NCBI RefSeq assembly: GCF_036373705.1
Contig: NC_089864.1
Span: forward strand, 4,617,001-4,681,000
Length of the DNA stretch: 64,000 nucleotides
Source of the DNA: Amia ocellicauda
Taxonomy: Eukaryota > Chordata > Actinopteri > Amiiformes > Amiidae
Reading direction: 5' to 3'
The notes beneath the pieces are model-generated. The model worked only from the letters and a program-made list of their open reading frames with translations, was not told where the DNA came from and searched no databases. Made by a program: the position numbers and the translations under genes. This document shows positions 1-11,800 of this stretch, one piece after another. Within the stretch, counting starts at the first letter, position 1. Each line of letters starts with the position of its first letter.

Positions 1-102
1 TTTTAACAGTGAGAGACAGAATAACAACATAAAAATCATTTCAAAAAAGTTATACATTGATTTGCATGTTAATGAGGGAAATAAGTATTTGACCCCTTCG
101 AC

Positions 103-666
103 TTAGTACTTGGTGGCAAAACCCTTGTTGGCAATCACATAGGCAGCATTCCTCCTCCTCCAAACATGGCGAGTTGAGTTGATGCCAAAGAGCTCGATTT
201 TGGTCTCATCTGACCACAAAACTTTCACCCAGTTCTCCTCTGAATCGTTCAGATGTTCATTGGCAAACTTCAGACGGGCCTGTACATGTGCTTTCTTGAG
301 CAGGGGGACCTTGCGGGCGCTGCAGGATTTCAGTCCTTCACGGCGTAGTGTGTTACCAATTGTTTTCTTGGTGACTATGGTCCCAGCTGCCTTGAGATCA
401 TTAACAAGATCCTCCCGTGTAGTTCTGGGCTGATTCCTCACCGTTCTCATGATCTTTGAAACTCCACGAGGTGAGATCTTGCATGGAGCCCCAGACCGAG
501 GGAGACTGACAGTTATTTTGTGTTTCTTCCATTTGCGAATAATTGCACCAACTGTTGTCACCTTCTCACCAAGCTGCTTGGCGATGGTCTTGTAGCCCAT
601 TCCAGCCTTGTGTAGGTCTACAATCTTGTCCCTGACATCCTTGGACAGCTCTTTGGTCTTGGCCAT
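103..666 (-). pseudogene. Tc1-like transposase with internal in-frame deletion
   Basis: The frame encodes 187 residues, about half of the usual 340 or so. The N-terminal helix-turn-helix region (from [20 protein letters not shown]) and second DNA-binding region are present. The start of the DDE catalytic domain is seen as [13 protein letters not shown], holding the first catalytic Asp. After [11 protein letters not shown] the sequence jumps straight to [11 protein letters not shown], which is the normal extreme C-terminus. The middle and end of the DDE domain, with the second Asp and the Glu, are therefore missing, although the frame stays open. The protein might still bind the terminal repeats but cannot catalyse transposition. 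Confidence 0.92.
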
Positions 667-708
667 GGTGGAGAGTTTGGAATCTGATTGATTGATTGCT
701 TCTGTGGA

Positions 709-804
709 CAGGTGTCTTTTATACAGGTAACGAGCTGAGATTAGGAGAGTCCCTTTAAGAGAGTGCTCCTAATCTCAACTCGTTACCTGTATAAAAGACA
801 CCTG
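709..804. repeat. Inner palindrome of the Tc1-like element
   Basis: Two 38-base arms (709-746 and 767-804) beginning CAGGTGTCTTTTATACAGG are near-perfect inverted copies around a 20-base loop. Similar inner palindromes are typical of this Tc1 family, so this is part of the element and not a host site. Confidence 0.85.
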
Positions 805-1233
805 GGAGCCAGAAATCTTGCTGATTGATAGGGGATCAAATACTTATTTCCCTCATTAACATGCAAATCAATTTATAACTTTTTTGAAATGCGTTTTTCT
901 GGATTTTTTTGTTGTTATTCTTTCTCTCACTGTTAAAATACACCTACCATTAAAATTATAGACTGATCATTTCTTTGTCAGTGGGCAAACGTACAAAATC
1001 AGCAGGGGATCAAATACTTTTTTCCCTCACTGTACATGTGCATCAACTTTTGATCTTTGTTTCGATACCTTCAATCACCATGTGTAAACAACTGAGGACA
1101 ACTGTACAAGGGATGCCCAGCCATGCTATACTTCCCACATGTGCATCTCCAATAATTTGGCTATATTCTGATCAATTCTCACAATTAAAAGAAAGGAAGA
1201 AGGTACAAGGTGTGCACAGAAAGAACAGAAAAC

Positions 1234-1239
1234 TTTATT
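1234..1239 (-). terminator. Poly(A) signal of the secreted-protein gene
   Basis: AATAAA on the minus strand, 30 bases after the stop codon of the secreted-protein gene. It is close but usable. The Tc1 element begins about 200 bases further on. Confidence 0.6.
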
Positions 1240-1268
1240 CACAAACACTCTGAAAACAGTTGACCAGC

Positions 1269-2546
1269 TCAACACTTCCAAGGTGTGGTTCGAACCAGCT
1301 CACCATAGCCCTTCCCCAGGTAGAAACGGGCCTGTACCCCCCAAGACATCCTCCCCCCCCAACATTTATCCTCCAGCACCAGGTAGGCTTCAAGATCCAT
1401 GTCTTCCTCAAATTTGGTCACCCACTGGAAGTTGCGAAACTTTTTGGCATGGTCCAGCTCCTTCGAGTAGAAACCGACCCAGGCCTCATTCAATTTCTCT
1501 CGCCAGTTGGTGAAGGACCGGTGGATGTACATCCGTGCGCAGGCCAGACCATTCTGGACGTGCAACTGCAGGTATGCCCGGAAGCCTGGGATTTTCCTAG
1601 GGATCTCCCCGCAGGCCTCATCCAGTTCCTCCCCGCTGAGCAGGATGTGTGTCTTCTCCTTTAACAGGCGCACCTGCAACCCTGGGTTGACGTCCACCTT
1701 TGTAGGCTTGTCCCCCCTTACTCTGTCCACCTGATGCCAAGCCAGGGCACTGGTGTCACTTCTGCTGTCATCCTCAAACAAGCCCACCCATAGCTCCCCA
1801 TTCGCCCAAGGGAGGTGGGCCCACACCATCCTGGCTTGCCCGTTGCTGTTAGTCTTCACCTCCAGGGTGGTGCCGCTGGAGAACAGCTCACTGCACTCCT
1901 TGTTGTCCTCTCTCTTGGTCTCGCAATGGCGGTGGTCGATGACGAGGGAGCTGGAGAACTCCTCGAAGCTGCAGGAGTGGATGTCCCGCAACAGGTTGGC
2001 ACTGACCAAGTAGGCTCCGGTCAAGAAGGAGACGTCCACCAAGTAGACAGCTCCCACTGCCCAGCTGTCCGAGTTGAAGGTCACTAACAGACGTTCACAG
2101 TTGGCCTCCCGGTGCTCTGCAGCTGAGAGATGGTGACTCCTGACGTACAGGTAGTCCTGCTTGACCCACCAAGGCAAGGCCCGAGCACCCGGATGGTTCT
2201 GGGTGTCCAAGTCCCCCACTACATGATAGGAAAGGCTGCTGTTCAGGGCAGGCAGACGGCCATACCGATCGTCGTAGAGATGGAAACCGAACAGCCTCAT
2301 CCTGGGGTCAAAAAGCATGGTCATGCTGCCGTCACCTCCGTGGTCAGTGTCACTGTTCACATCCAGGCTGATGGCGTGATGGGTGAACCAGTGCAGGAGT
2401 CTGAGACCGTGCCGAGGGAAGGAACGCCCGAAGCTTGTCTCATTCAGGTCTTGCAGAGTCTCCAGATTCCTTATCTCCCTGGCAACCGAGGACAAAGTCA
2501 GGGAGGCCAACAGTAGGCAGGCTAGAGAGATGCTGTGCTGAGACAT
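1269..2546 (-). CDS. Secreted protein of unknown function, single coding exon
   Basis: The likely start is the Met at 2546, not the upstream one at 2591. It is followed by a good signal peptide (MSQHSISLACLLLASLTLSS, then VA|REI), and a splice acceptor (pyrimidine tract then CAG, AG at 2557-2558) lies 10 bases upstream, so a 5'UTR intron is likely. The mature protein has about 400 residues, with Cys scattered through it and no membrane segment. Conserved-looking blocks are SFPRHGLRLLHWF near the N-terminus and AWVGFYSKE and WGVQARF near the C-terminus. From memory these resemble an uncharacterised secreted family found in fishes; I cannot name a function. It lies 6.3 kb downstream of the GVIN-type GTPase and on the same strand, so an immune role is possible but is inference only. 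Confidence 0.8.
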   Translation of the reverse strand: MSQHSISLACLLLASLTLSSVAREIRNLETLQDLNETSFGRSFPRHGLRLLHWFTHHAISLDVNSDTDHGGDGSMTMLFDPRMRLFGFHLYDDRYGRLPALNSSLSYHVVGDLDTQNHPGARALPWWVKQDYLYVRSHHLSAAEHREANCERLLVTFNSDSWAVGAVYLVDVSFLTGAYLVSANLLRDIHSCSFEEFSSSLVIDHRHCETKREDNKECSELFSSGTTLEVKTNSNGQARMVWAHLPWANGELWVGLFEDDSRSDTSALAWHQVDRVRGDKPTKVDVNPGLQVRLLKEKTHILLSGEELDEACGEIPRKIPGFRAYLQLHVQNGLACARMYIHRSFTNWREKLNEAWVGFYSKELDHAKKFRNFQWVTKFEEDMDLEAYLVLEDKCWGGRMSWGVQARFYLGKGYGELVRTTPWKC

Positions 2547-2558
2547 GGTGTCAGGCCT

Positions 2559-3760
2559 GGGAAAGAGAGAAAAGGGAGGAAATGTCATCAAGAATTGGAT
2601 ATTGCTAATTTATTTTGTTACTTTGCAGGACTTTACATTTAACCTTTGTTTACTTTACTTTGTTACTTTTCTACAATTGCATTTCCTGGATTGTATCCAT
2701 TTCAATCTCATTTATCCCCATTCCAATTATTTTTTTCTACAGGGTGTGTTTGTTGGGTTGTTTGTCTGTGGATGGTCTGAATGTTTAGTGAATGTTTTGG
2801 AATCCAGCTTCAGCTCAACACTTTATTTTTTTCTTTATTTATCTCCTGTTATATTCCCAGTACTTTTCTACCATTGCCAAGTCCCTTTCCACATATCAAT
2901 TAACATCCCTTCTCTATCCTTAAACTATAGTATACTATGCAGTATTTCTTTCGTCCTATATTGTATACTTCACTTATTTAATGGTTTCTTTCCTATGCTA
3001 TATTTTTTCCACTTCTGTCAAACTGAATCCCCACAATAAACTGCATTGTTTAAGAACTGACACATCTGATGTCCCTGCTGGAACCGGTGGGGGGGGCACA
3101 GTGATGGGGGGGAACCAGTCAAGGGGGGCAAGGATACCAGAGTGCCCCAGTTCCTGCCAAGGAGAAGCAGTAGAGAAGTAGTTAGACAGCTGTGTTTCAT
3201 GTGCTCCAGCTGTTGTTTTGAAAACAAATTCTCATTTAACCTGAATCACCTTTCCAACTATTTGTTGATTTGGTCAGAGATGAAACCAGTAGCCTTGTGC
3301 CTGAAAATACCAATATATTACAAATATATGTAGCATTTAAGCTCACTGTGTAATTTGCAAATATAATATAAATATATGGGCTATGGACTAAAATTAACTG
3401 AAAATAAAGATTTGGTGTATGGAAAATATGAGAAATGCACATCATCGACCATTTCTGTGGTAATGTAGAGTCACACAGGAGTCGGAACCAAATCGACTAA
3501 TTGAATTAATAAGCAGGCCATAAATCATGCTGGGGAGGAAGGATCATGAAGGTTGCAATATTTTTAGGCAGTATAAGCAACTCAGAAGTGTTGAATCCAT
3601 GAAAATAATTGTGTCATAATAATTGGAACTGAGTCACAGAACTCCACTTCTCCTGGTTTCTCCCACATGGAGAGGAGTCCAAGACACCAGGGTGTAGTGT
3701 GAGCTGGTGGCAGACCCTGTTTACGAAAGCCTGATGAGCAATGTTGACAGTTCAAAGGAC

Positions 3761-3800
<40 letters not shown>

Positions 3801-5092
3801 GAGAGAGACACAGAGAGAGAGAGTTAAAACAGTGTGTGTGGTCTGGGGTTTTGCAGTAAACTGACCTTGTGAAACTGATTGGTAGAATGTTTCTTAGCTA
3901 CTAAATATCACACCACAGTGAGAAACTGTAATATGTTGGCACTAAATATGACATCACAGTAAATACATTTACAATATGTTGGTGTTTGTACAAGATTCTA
4001 AGCTTAAATTCACTCATCAAGAACAAAACACTTTCACACCAAATTTTGAAGGATGAATGAGAATTAATAGTAAACTCACTAACTAACTAATATAATTAAT
4101 AAATAGTGATTTAGCTTTTCCTTTCCTACATTCTTTGGTGTTTATTACTACAACAACATCATATGCTACTACTACTATTACTACTACTACTACTACTACA
4201 ATAAAGTACATTATAATATACAATCCAATTGTCTGGGGAACACTTCTCCTTCTCCTCCTCCTCTCCCTCCTACTAATACTACTACATTTCCTACTAACAA
4301 CAAGAACACACTCACCAGTCTGTATGTGCCTGTGTTGCTCCTGGGTGTTGTGTCCCGGGAGTTTAGTGGTGCGCTCTGAAGCCCTGCTGCAGAAGGAGGG
4401 TCTCAGCACAGAGTGCACTGGGAGTTAAGCCAAAACACACCGAGCCGAGTCTAAGCTTTGCCCTGACAGTGTGCTGCAAACTGCAAACCTGTACAAACCT
4501 AGCGTGCTTTAAGTTATTGTCAGGAGACACTTCTTACTACATACTACAATCGGCAACTATATGGATGTGACAATGCACACAGTTTTATAAGGGATAAACA
4601 AACACTTCATATTGAGGTTGTAGTTAACCACAGACTGCTCGCTTGTTTTGCTTCATTCTTTCTTAGTCTCCCTGTCAATGTGTGTTCAGTCTGTGTCTAT
4701 AGTCTAAATAAATATTAGTGAGCTGAGGCTTAAATTGAGTGGTTTGCACTTGTGATACATGTATACGTCAAATTTGGTTTGGTCTAGGCTTAGTTTCTGA
4801 ATGTGTGTTTGTTGCATTCTATTACTCTGTAACCATTTTTATGTTTATGTTCTACCTTGTCATATTCTTCACTGTAGTCATAATATCTTACTTGTTACTG
4901 TACTACTGTACCATGCTGCCACTAACTAGTACATTATAGTAATGTGTATTCAATATAGTGTTTTTCAGTATGGTACTTACTACATATAAATGAAAACACA
5001 ATCGGGAACAGTTTTATAAAGGTATAAACTATACAATGAAACTGTAATTGTATTGTGCCTGATATGTAATTTTGTACTGTATTTTTGTACTT
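2559..5092. other. AT-rich intergenic DNA with simple repeats
   Basis: No gene seen. It holds a (GT)n microsatellite at 3763-3795 followed by GA-rich bases, TAC/ACT triplet runs at about 4160-4200, CTC/TCC runs at about 4245-4275, and the first copy of a diverged direct repeat at 4628-4718. The short open frames here show no codon or motif support. The 5' noncoding exon(s) of the secreted-protein gene should lie in this stretch but could not be placed. Confidence 0.6.
3763..3795. repeat. (GT)n microsatellite
   Basis: About 16 GT units interrupted once near the start, followed by GA-rich sequence to about 3825. Confidence 0.95.
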
Positions 5093-5265
5093 TTGGTTTG
5101 CTCTTTTACCCTGTAAGTCACCCTGCATAAGGGCGTCTGCCAAGAAATAAATAATAAACTAACACTTTATGCTTCCTGTGTCACAGACTGCCAGCTTCTT
5201 GTATTTCATTATTTTTTAGTTACCCTGTTGATGCGTCTTCAGTATGTGTCTGTAGTCTAAATGAA
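4628..5265. repeat. Diverged direct repeat of about 90 bases, two copies
   Basis: 4628-4718 and 5177-5265 align along their whole length, sharing CACAGACTGC near the start, then TTCATT, CCCTGT, TTCAGT, TGTGTCT and TAGTCTAAAT in the same order. Identity looks to be about 75-80 percent by eye. They are separated by about 460 bases. They may be copies of an old interspersed repeat or an old local duplication. Confidence 0.6.
5093..5155 (+). repeat. LINE/SINE 3' tail fragment
   Basis: Contains TGTAAGTCACCCTGCATAAG followed by GGCGTCTGCCAAGAAATAAA, the form of 3' tail shared by many fish L2-type LINEs and the SINEs that use them. Related tails occur at 41943-41965 and 44615-44645. Confidence 0.6.
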
Positions 5266-5665
5266 TATATCACATGATTTATGTGCATTTATTATACAAT
5301 GTTACCAAATATGTGCTATGGTGTTTTATTGAGTTGTATTTGACTAAACTAAAAAATGAATAATTAATAAATTGAATATATTTTCAATTTTTTTCTATAA
5401 TTGATCACAGTGATCAGTTTTCAGATTGGATGTTATGTTTGATCATGGAATCAAAGATAAATTATGCTCTAGAAACCTGCCATCAATCTGGTTTTGGCAT
5501 GCGTTGGGTGTAGTATGAAAAAACAATTTATAATTAACAAAGTTACAATGGTGGAAAAAAGACCAAGAATGCACCCATCTGGTGGACAAAAGCATAAAAA
5601 TAAAACTGAAGAAAAACAAGCAAGCTGAACAGTGGGCCACGCCTTGCAAGGGGGGTGCAGGAGTG

Positions 5666-6560
5666 TGTTATGTTCAAACAGTGAGAAACACGCCAGGCTT
5701 TATTTAACAAAACAAAATGCACTCTCCACTTGCTGTAAAACCCCACTTAACTCTCGAATGCCAAGGTAACCTATCAACCAAATAATGCAAACTGCAAATG
5801 GCAGTGTCGCACTGACATAACATTGCCCCCCCCCGTGAAAAGGTCAGGCATGATAGGAGGTAACAAAATCCCGCAGATGTCCAGGGCAGGACCGTGCCCG
5901 AACAGGCGGACTCAGTCCTTCCTGCAAAGAAGGCCCGGATAGAGATGAAGCTGCTGGGTGAGCTTGTGCCGCAGACAACATGGGGGGTAGGGCTGCTGGC
6001 GTCGGAGGCCCAGTAGTGACAGGGGCTGGGGCACTCCCAGCAGAAGTGTGGTCACTGGGGTTGGCCGGTGGTTGCGGTTAAGGTGCAGGCACCCTCCGAA
6101 GGTGAATACCATGCCAGCGGGAGCCATCCTCCCGTTGAAATGTGTCAGAGCAATGTCATCTAGGTAGACAGCCATCCCAGGAATTTCAGCAAAGATAGAT
6201 GGCATTATTTTTTTAAAGCAACTTGGTGCAGAACTGAGACCAAACGGCATGCGCGTGTACCTGAACATGCCAGTGTGTGAGATGAATGTAGTGAGGTCCC
6301 TGCTTTTGGGGTGGAGGGATACTTGCAAATAATCCTGCTGAAGGTCAAGCTTGGAGAAGATCGTAGAAGTTGGTGGTGAGCTCCTCAGTGGTGGGGAGAG
6401 GGTATTTGTCTGCTATTACAGACTTATTCACCTCGCAGAGGTCAACGCAGACTCTCAGGCCACCCAACTTCTTCTGCTCAATGACAAGGTTGGAGATCCA
6501 GGGCGAGGCCTCAAAACAGCAAATGAGGGAATATCTTTTGGATGAATGGTGTTCCATCCC
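5666..6560 (-). mobile_element. Broken Ty3/Gypsy-like LTR retrotransposon (fossil)
   Basis: Two stretches on the minus strand match the reverse transcriptase of Ty3/Gypsy elements: one at about 6345-6490 and one at about 6120-6328, the latter with the family's RMPFGL region and a YLDDI active-site box. Downstream on the same strand is a G-rich polypurine-type tract (about 5823-5835), then a 157-base candidate LTR (5666-5822) that begins TG and ends CA with short inverted ends TGTTATG/CATAACA. No intact pol frame, integrase or second LTR is recognisable. It is broken in several places and looks old. Confidence 0.7.
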
Positions 6561-6889
6561 TCCAGTAGAGTTCAGAGACTTGTAGAATCTATGCCAGACT
6601 ACATTAAACTGCACTGCATTGTGGAACACTGTACTAAACTGTATTGCCAACATACAGCTTATGATTGTATGTACTATGTGTTGTGAGGTTTTTGTAATCC
6701 ACCTGTAATCAGTGGTGCAGTGGTGACACAACTCTAGGCCTGCTGTGCCTGGCTCACTGTACTGTTGTGTGTCTTGTCCGCAGACCCCGAGCCCCAGTCT
6801 GACATCAGCCTCCACAGCCAGGCTGTCTGGAAGGGCCCTGGCGAGGTCTGGGGAGACTGATGGAGTGTCTCCCTTTGAAAACTGCAATT

Positions 6890-8290
6890 TGCAGACAATT
6901 TACTTAACAAACAATCTAATATCTAAAGTAATTTGTTGTGATTCTTTTCTATGATGCTTTCCAGTAATATAGTCTTCACAGATCATTTAATATTATTTCA
7001 ATGTTATATACCAAATCCTACACAGTATCGTAGATAGTATCAACTAGCACATGCTAATGTCTTTATACAATGTGCATTTCATCAAACAGTAGACATATTT
7101 TAACAGCTTTTCTTTGAAATGTCTAGCAATTAATCTATTCAAATATTTTTTTTTGTAAGAAATTGATAGTTTTAGGTTCATATTTTTTATATTACTATAT
7201 ATATACTACATATTTAAGACTTTTGCCTGCACCAAACCCCCCCGCCCCCCAACTCACCCACCAATTCTCATCTTCTGCTCTCCAGTAACTTTGTAAAAAA
7301 AAAAAAATTGAATCAGTAAACACTATCACTCTACAGAACACTACTATATTTTCCTTGGCAAATAACCTCCCCTCCCCATATATAATTGTTATTTTTATTA
7401 TTTACCAGCCCATTTCCTTACCCAGATGACCAAAACAGTGATTGTTGAGACTGCAAATCCAATCAAGACCGACAAGCAACACAGCCTGGCCCAAGATTTG
7501 ATTAGAACAGGGCAATCTAATAATATGCTGATTTAGGACTACAATGACAAATGACGGTGAAAAATGGCAATGCGCAGAGAATCTTCCTCACTTACAGGAA
7601 GACGTGGTGCATTTGACCAGTAATGAAAAGGAAAGGCATCCGATTAAAGGGCTGTAAGTCCTCACTGCTGATTGGCTATGGAACATTCCACTGCATGAGA
7701 AATGGAAATTTGAGGGTTCCACCATTGGAGGCAATGGGATTTTTTATATTTTTTACTATAAATCAATTAATTATTGATCATAGCCATACAAAAAACTCAG
7801 GAAATATAACTGGTATGATGAATGGATAACAATTATAATCTACTTTTAATTTTTCATTATTTTATTTAATTTTTTGTATTTGACCACAAGATGGGGCAAA
7901 ATATATTAATTTCAATACAATTCTAAATAGCTGTTAAAGGCCTTGGCTCCATCAAGGAGCCTGATTCCATGGGTTTTGATAGTCATGCATTCATTCATCA
8001 TACCAGTTAACCCTTTTATGCATGAAAGTTGAAACCACATATATCACAATACCACAATATCTTAAATATATATGTTTCTTCTGAGTTTGCTTCATACACT
8101 TCAATTTAGCATTATTACACCCTTTGATGATGTGAATTTGTCAGATTGTATCATTAGGAGTGAAAGTGGTTCAATACACTTTTTATATGGTGTTCGGTTG
8201 ACACCATTGTATCATATGGTTGATGGGGAGAGAATTAAGGTTGTGGAATTGTGGGAGAGAGCAGCCAGACATGATGACATTTAAATTTTG
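6890..8290. other. AT-rich intergenic DNA, no gene seen
   Basis: Homopolymer and TA-rich runs, no open frame with domain support. It holds the hairpin repeat described separately (7808-8008). A TTAACCCTTTTATGCATGAA string at 8007-8026 resembles one end of a TTAA-targeting (piggyBac-like) element, but no partner end was found. Confidence 0.5.
7808..8008. repeat. Perfect 17-base inverted repeat around a 167-base loop
   Basis: AACTGGTATGATGAATG (7808-7824) and its exact reverse complement (7992-8008). The right arm runs into a TTAA site. It may be a small MITE or the end of a transposon; the internal sequence is AT-rich and non-coding. Confidence 0.6.
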
Positions 8291-8296
8291 TTTATT
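8291..8296 (-). terminator. Possible poly(A) signal of the GVIN-type gene
   Basis: AATAAA on the minus strand, about 550 bases beyond the stop codon at 8845. It is the nearest clear hexamer I noticed; the intervening 3'UTR also contains a (GT)n run at about 8660-8699. Confidence 0.35.
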
Positions 8297-8659
8297 GTTA
8301 GGAAAAACAATTCAAACACAAATCATTTAAATCGTTAAAATGAACACAAAGATAAAGTGGGCAGTGCAGGCGAGAGGAGGCGGTGAGGATATAAGAAACA
8401 CCTGCACTGCTCTGGAAGTGGTCACCCCTTCACTGGTGACAGGGAGCTTTTAAACAGTCTAAATTTTAATTATCCAATTCCTCCACTTTGCAATGCACAG
8501 TTACTAGACAGGGAGAACACATAAAAAGGTGTAAAGTGATCATGTGAATATAATTAAGGTAATCAAAATAAAAGTGAAAAACATGCAGTGGGCTAAGACC
8601 GCTATATATGTATATATATATATAATTTTCCAAATACAGGTTTTCTATTTTCTATGGAC

Positions 8660-8661
8660 AT

Positions 8662-8699
<38 letters not shown>
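8660..8699. repeat. (TG)n microsatellite
   Basis: About 18 TG units, within the presumed 3'UTR of the GVIN-type gene, preceded by a TA-rich run at about 8600-8625. Confidence 0.95.
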
Positions 8700-8702
<3 letters not shown>

Positions 8703-8844
8703 AATCATTATGAAATAATTTGAAAATGCCGGAGGCATTGTAGTGTACTTTCCACACTGTTATCTTCCTCTCTTTCATTCTATTTCACTTCCAGGAAGGG
8801 AGCCATTGAACAAGAACTTCTCATCCCTGGTGAGATATAGGTGA

Positions 8845-11800
8845 CTATTGCAGCTCCTGCAGCACGGCTTGCTTTGTGATGGTTTTCCAGCTCTCTGGGA
8901 TTTCCCCCGGGCCTGTAAACTTCTTTCCAGTTTTCTTCTCCATCTCCTCCTGCCATGTGCAGATGATCCATTTCCAGTACAGCTTCTCAGAGTGGTCTGG
9001 AGTGATGCTCCATGTGCTGTAGGGTGGACCGGCTTCTTTGTACTTTTTCCAAGGAACAGTTCTAACATCACCATGGTGAGGATAGAATGACCGGTCACTA
9101 CTGACTGATGTGGTGCAGAACTCGATACAAATATGCTCAGTATTGTGATAATACCATCTAGCAAGAGCCATGGGGCGATGGAACTGGATGCTGTGATCAG
9201 TGTCATGGCCGGGGATGGTGTTGGTGCAGATGGCTTTGCAGAAGGGGCATTGCTCCCAGCACCCACTGAGCTGCTGAGTCAGGATGTCATCCGGTTTCTT
9301 GCGGAATTGTGACCGATCTGTTGTTTTGTCTTTGAAACCTTCTTTCAGTTCATGTGCCATAACTGCCAGGTTCTCCTGCATTGTGTTTTTGAAGAAATGC
9401 AGGTCGCTGATGTCTTCGGCCTCAATGCTTCTTAGGTCGTCTCTTGACAGAACTATGTGTCCCCCGATGTCTGCACAAAATTTATTCAGCCACATCGAGG
9501 CATTGCCTTGATTCACTTGTACCACGGCAGTTACTTCATTGCTGGTGGAGCAGACGGTCTTAATTAAAGACTCAAGGCTTTCCTTCAGTAACCTCACAAG
9601 ACTATCTCCACATTTGCAGTACTTTGCCACGTGCTGCCTAATAAATCTTACAAAGTAACGCTTTGGATGGTTAATGTATTCCATGTAGGAGTTAAAGTTG
9701 CCCACCTCAGCAAGGTGTCTCAGGATGTGATTCTCCAGGTTGGATCTGTTGCCACTGAAAGCTGGGTAGTTTGACCTCATCTCCTCTGTGATCCTGATGC
9801 TGGCCTTATCATACACTGCCTGCTGGATGGCTGGTTTCAGCTTAGTGCACAGAAAGTCTGCAAAGAATGTGGTGGATGTAATTCCTTGACAGAAACTTTC
9901 AAACATCTTGACATACTCAGATCTTTTGCTAAATAGGTAGGCCAGGGGATCATTCGCTTTCCTGAATGCCTTACGCATGTCCTTGAACTTCTCCATAGAT
10001 GATCTACAGAGGTAGATGGAAAGTTCCACTCTGTAGTCATCTGTGATCCTGAAGTGCTTCACAGATTGTCCAAACTCATCAATGTGCTCCTTGATCTCAT
10101 CCAACATTCCGTAGATGTAACTCTGACTGAAGTCAAGCTTTTCCTCTTTCTTTCGCTCGATATAAGTGTTCACGGTTTGTGTGATGTCCTCTGTTAGCTC
10201 ATCTACAGACACTCGATCTTTGTAAGTGAATCTTTGCGTTAATAAAACCATTTTTGATTGTTTCGAAATGTGTGTCTTTTCATTAAACAAGAATCTTTCG
10301 CTTTTTTTCATCACTTTAGCGATTAGATCCACGTGCTTTTTGAAACAATCAAGGAGGATGGTGTCCACTACAGCTTCTATATCTTCCTCATTCTTTGGCA
10401 CATGCAAAGCAGAAATTTCATCACTCCATTCTACCCACAGTTTCTGGAAAGCCTTTTTAATGTCCATTTTATTAGATGCCTTCCCTTTTAGTTCAGTTGC
10501 CAGAGCTTTACTCCTAGTGAGCAGCTGAGCCTCATATTTGGATTTCTTCTGGTCCAACTCAAACTGACTTTTCTTGAATCTGATGAGCTCCACACACATG
10601 TCATGAGTTTCCATAGTGAGGTCATGTTTCACCATTTCCAGCCTCTTCTCTGTATTGGCCCTCCATTGGATCAGTAATCCGGAGTGCTTCTCCTCACTGA
10701 AATACTTCTCTATTTCAGTGGTAATTTTGCGGTACGTCTCATCAAATGCTTGCATGTGGTTTAACGCACGGATGTCCTGTATTATATTATTCATGATTTG
10801 GTTGCGCAGTCTGTTTTGAACTTCTATGGCACATTTTCTCAACTGCCAAGTCCATGTTCCATAAGCCTTTTCTAAATTGCTGTACACCACCATCTCCAAG
10901 GTGTTCTTGAAGCTAAACACAAAGTTTTCGCCCAACAGTGAGTTCCACAAGTCCTCTGTTCTGGACTTAAACTCAGTCAGTGTAGAAAACCTACAGTTTG
11001 GACGCCACTTTGCAATGGAGAGCATCTTGGTCTTTAGTTCCTGGACGTTCTGGCTGTAGGAGGGGTTCGGAGGAGCCATTGGAGGGTCTCCCTCTAGAAG
11101 ATTCTTGAAGTAGAACACCTGAGATTCGACATCAAAATGGATTATGTCACTGAAGGCAGCCACATCACAGTGCTCCTCTTTCGCGGCGATCTGAGTCATT
11201 TCGTCCAGTCTCTCCTGCAGTCGCCTCCTGCCTTCCATGTTCTTCTCCCCAGCAGACGTTTCTGCTACATTCTGGTGCACAAAAATGCAGCTGGGGTTCA
11301 GCTTCACTCTCTTCATTCTCATGAAAGCCTGGACGCAGATCTGAAGGATGTCCTGCATCTCAGAGGGATTCTCTCCCATGATGTTGATCAAAGTCATGTC
11401 CCCTATCCCGATGATGAAGGTGGCCAGCTCATTGTCGTGACTCAGGAGAGATTTGTTACTGAGCTCTGGAGACCGAAGCCCCTCGGTGTCCACTATGAGG
11501 ACATAGTCGTACTGCAACTGCTCTCTGACCTCTTCATCCACTCTCACTAACTGCATGAACGCTCCCCGGGTGCATCTCCCTGCACTCACTGTGAACTGAA
11601 GCCCAAACATGGTGTTCAGCAGCGTGGACTTGCCAGAGCTTTGGATGCCAAGAACAGAAAGGACAAACACTCTTTTATTGCCATTTTTTTCAATGAGTTT
11701 GTCCAGCACAGCTCCGATCCACTCCAGGGGCACATGGGCAGCATCTCCATCCATAAGCTCCAGAGGGTATCCTGAGATCAGCATTTCAGCTCCTATGTCC

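Larger units (their letters stand above)
1..1034 (-). mobile_element. Tc1-like DNA transposon, left end outside the window
   Basis: Inverted terminal sequences flank a transposase remnant. The stretch at about 1-97 (GAGGGAAATAAGTATTTGAC in its core) returns in reverse complement at about 832-937. The right arm then runs on to about 1034, ending in CCCTCACTGTA, the usual end of this fish Tc1 family, with TA as target dinucleotide. The matching outer part of the left arm must lie before base 1. The transposase reads on the minus strand. The element is non-autonomous because the transposase has lost part of its catalytic domain. Confidence 0.9.

Noticed and set aside
2130-2516. Open frames on the plus strand across the secreted-protein gene
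   Set aside because: Shadow frames of a GC-rich coding exon without domain support.
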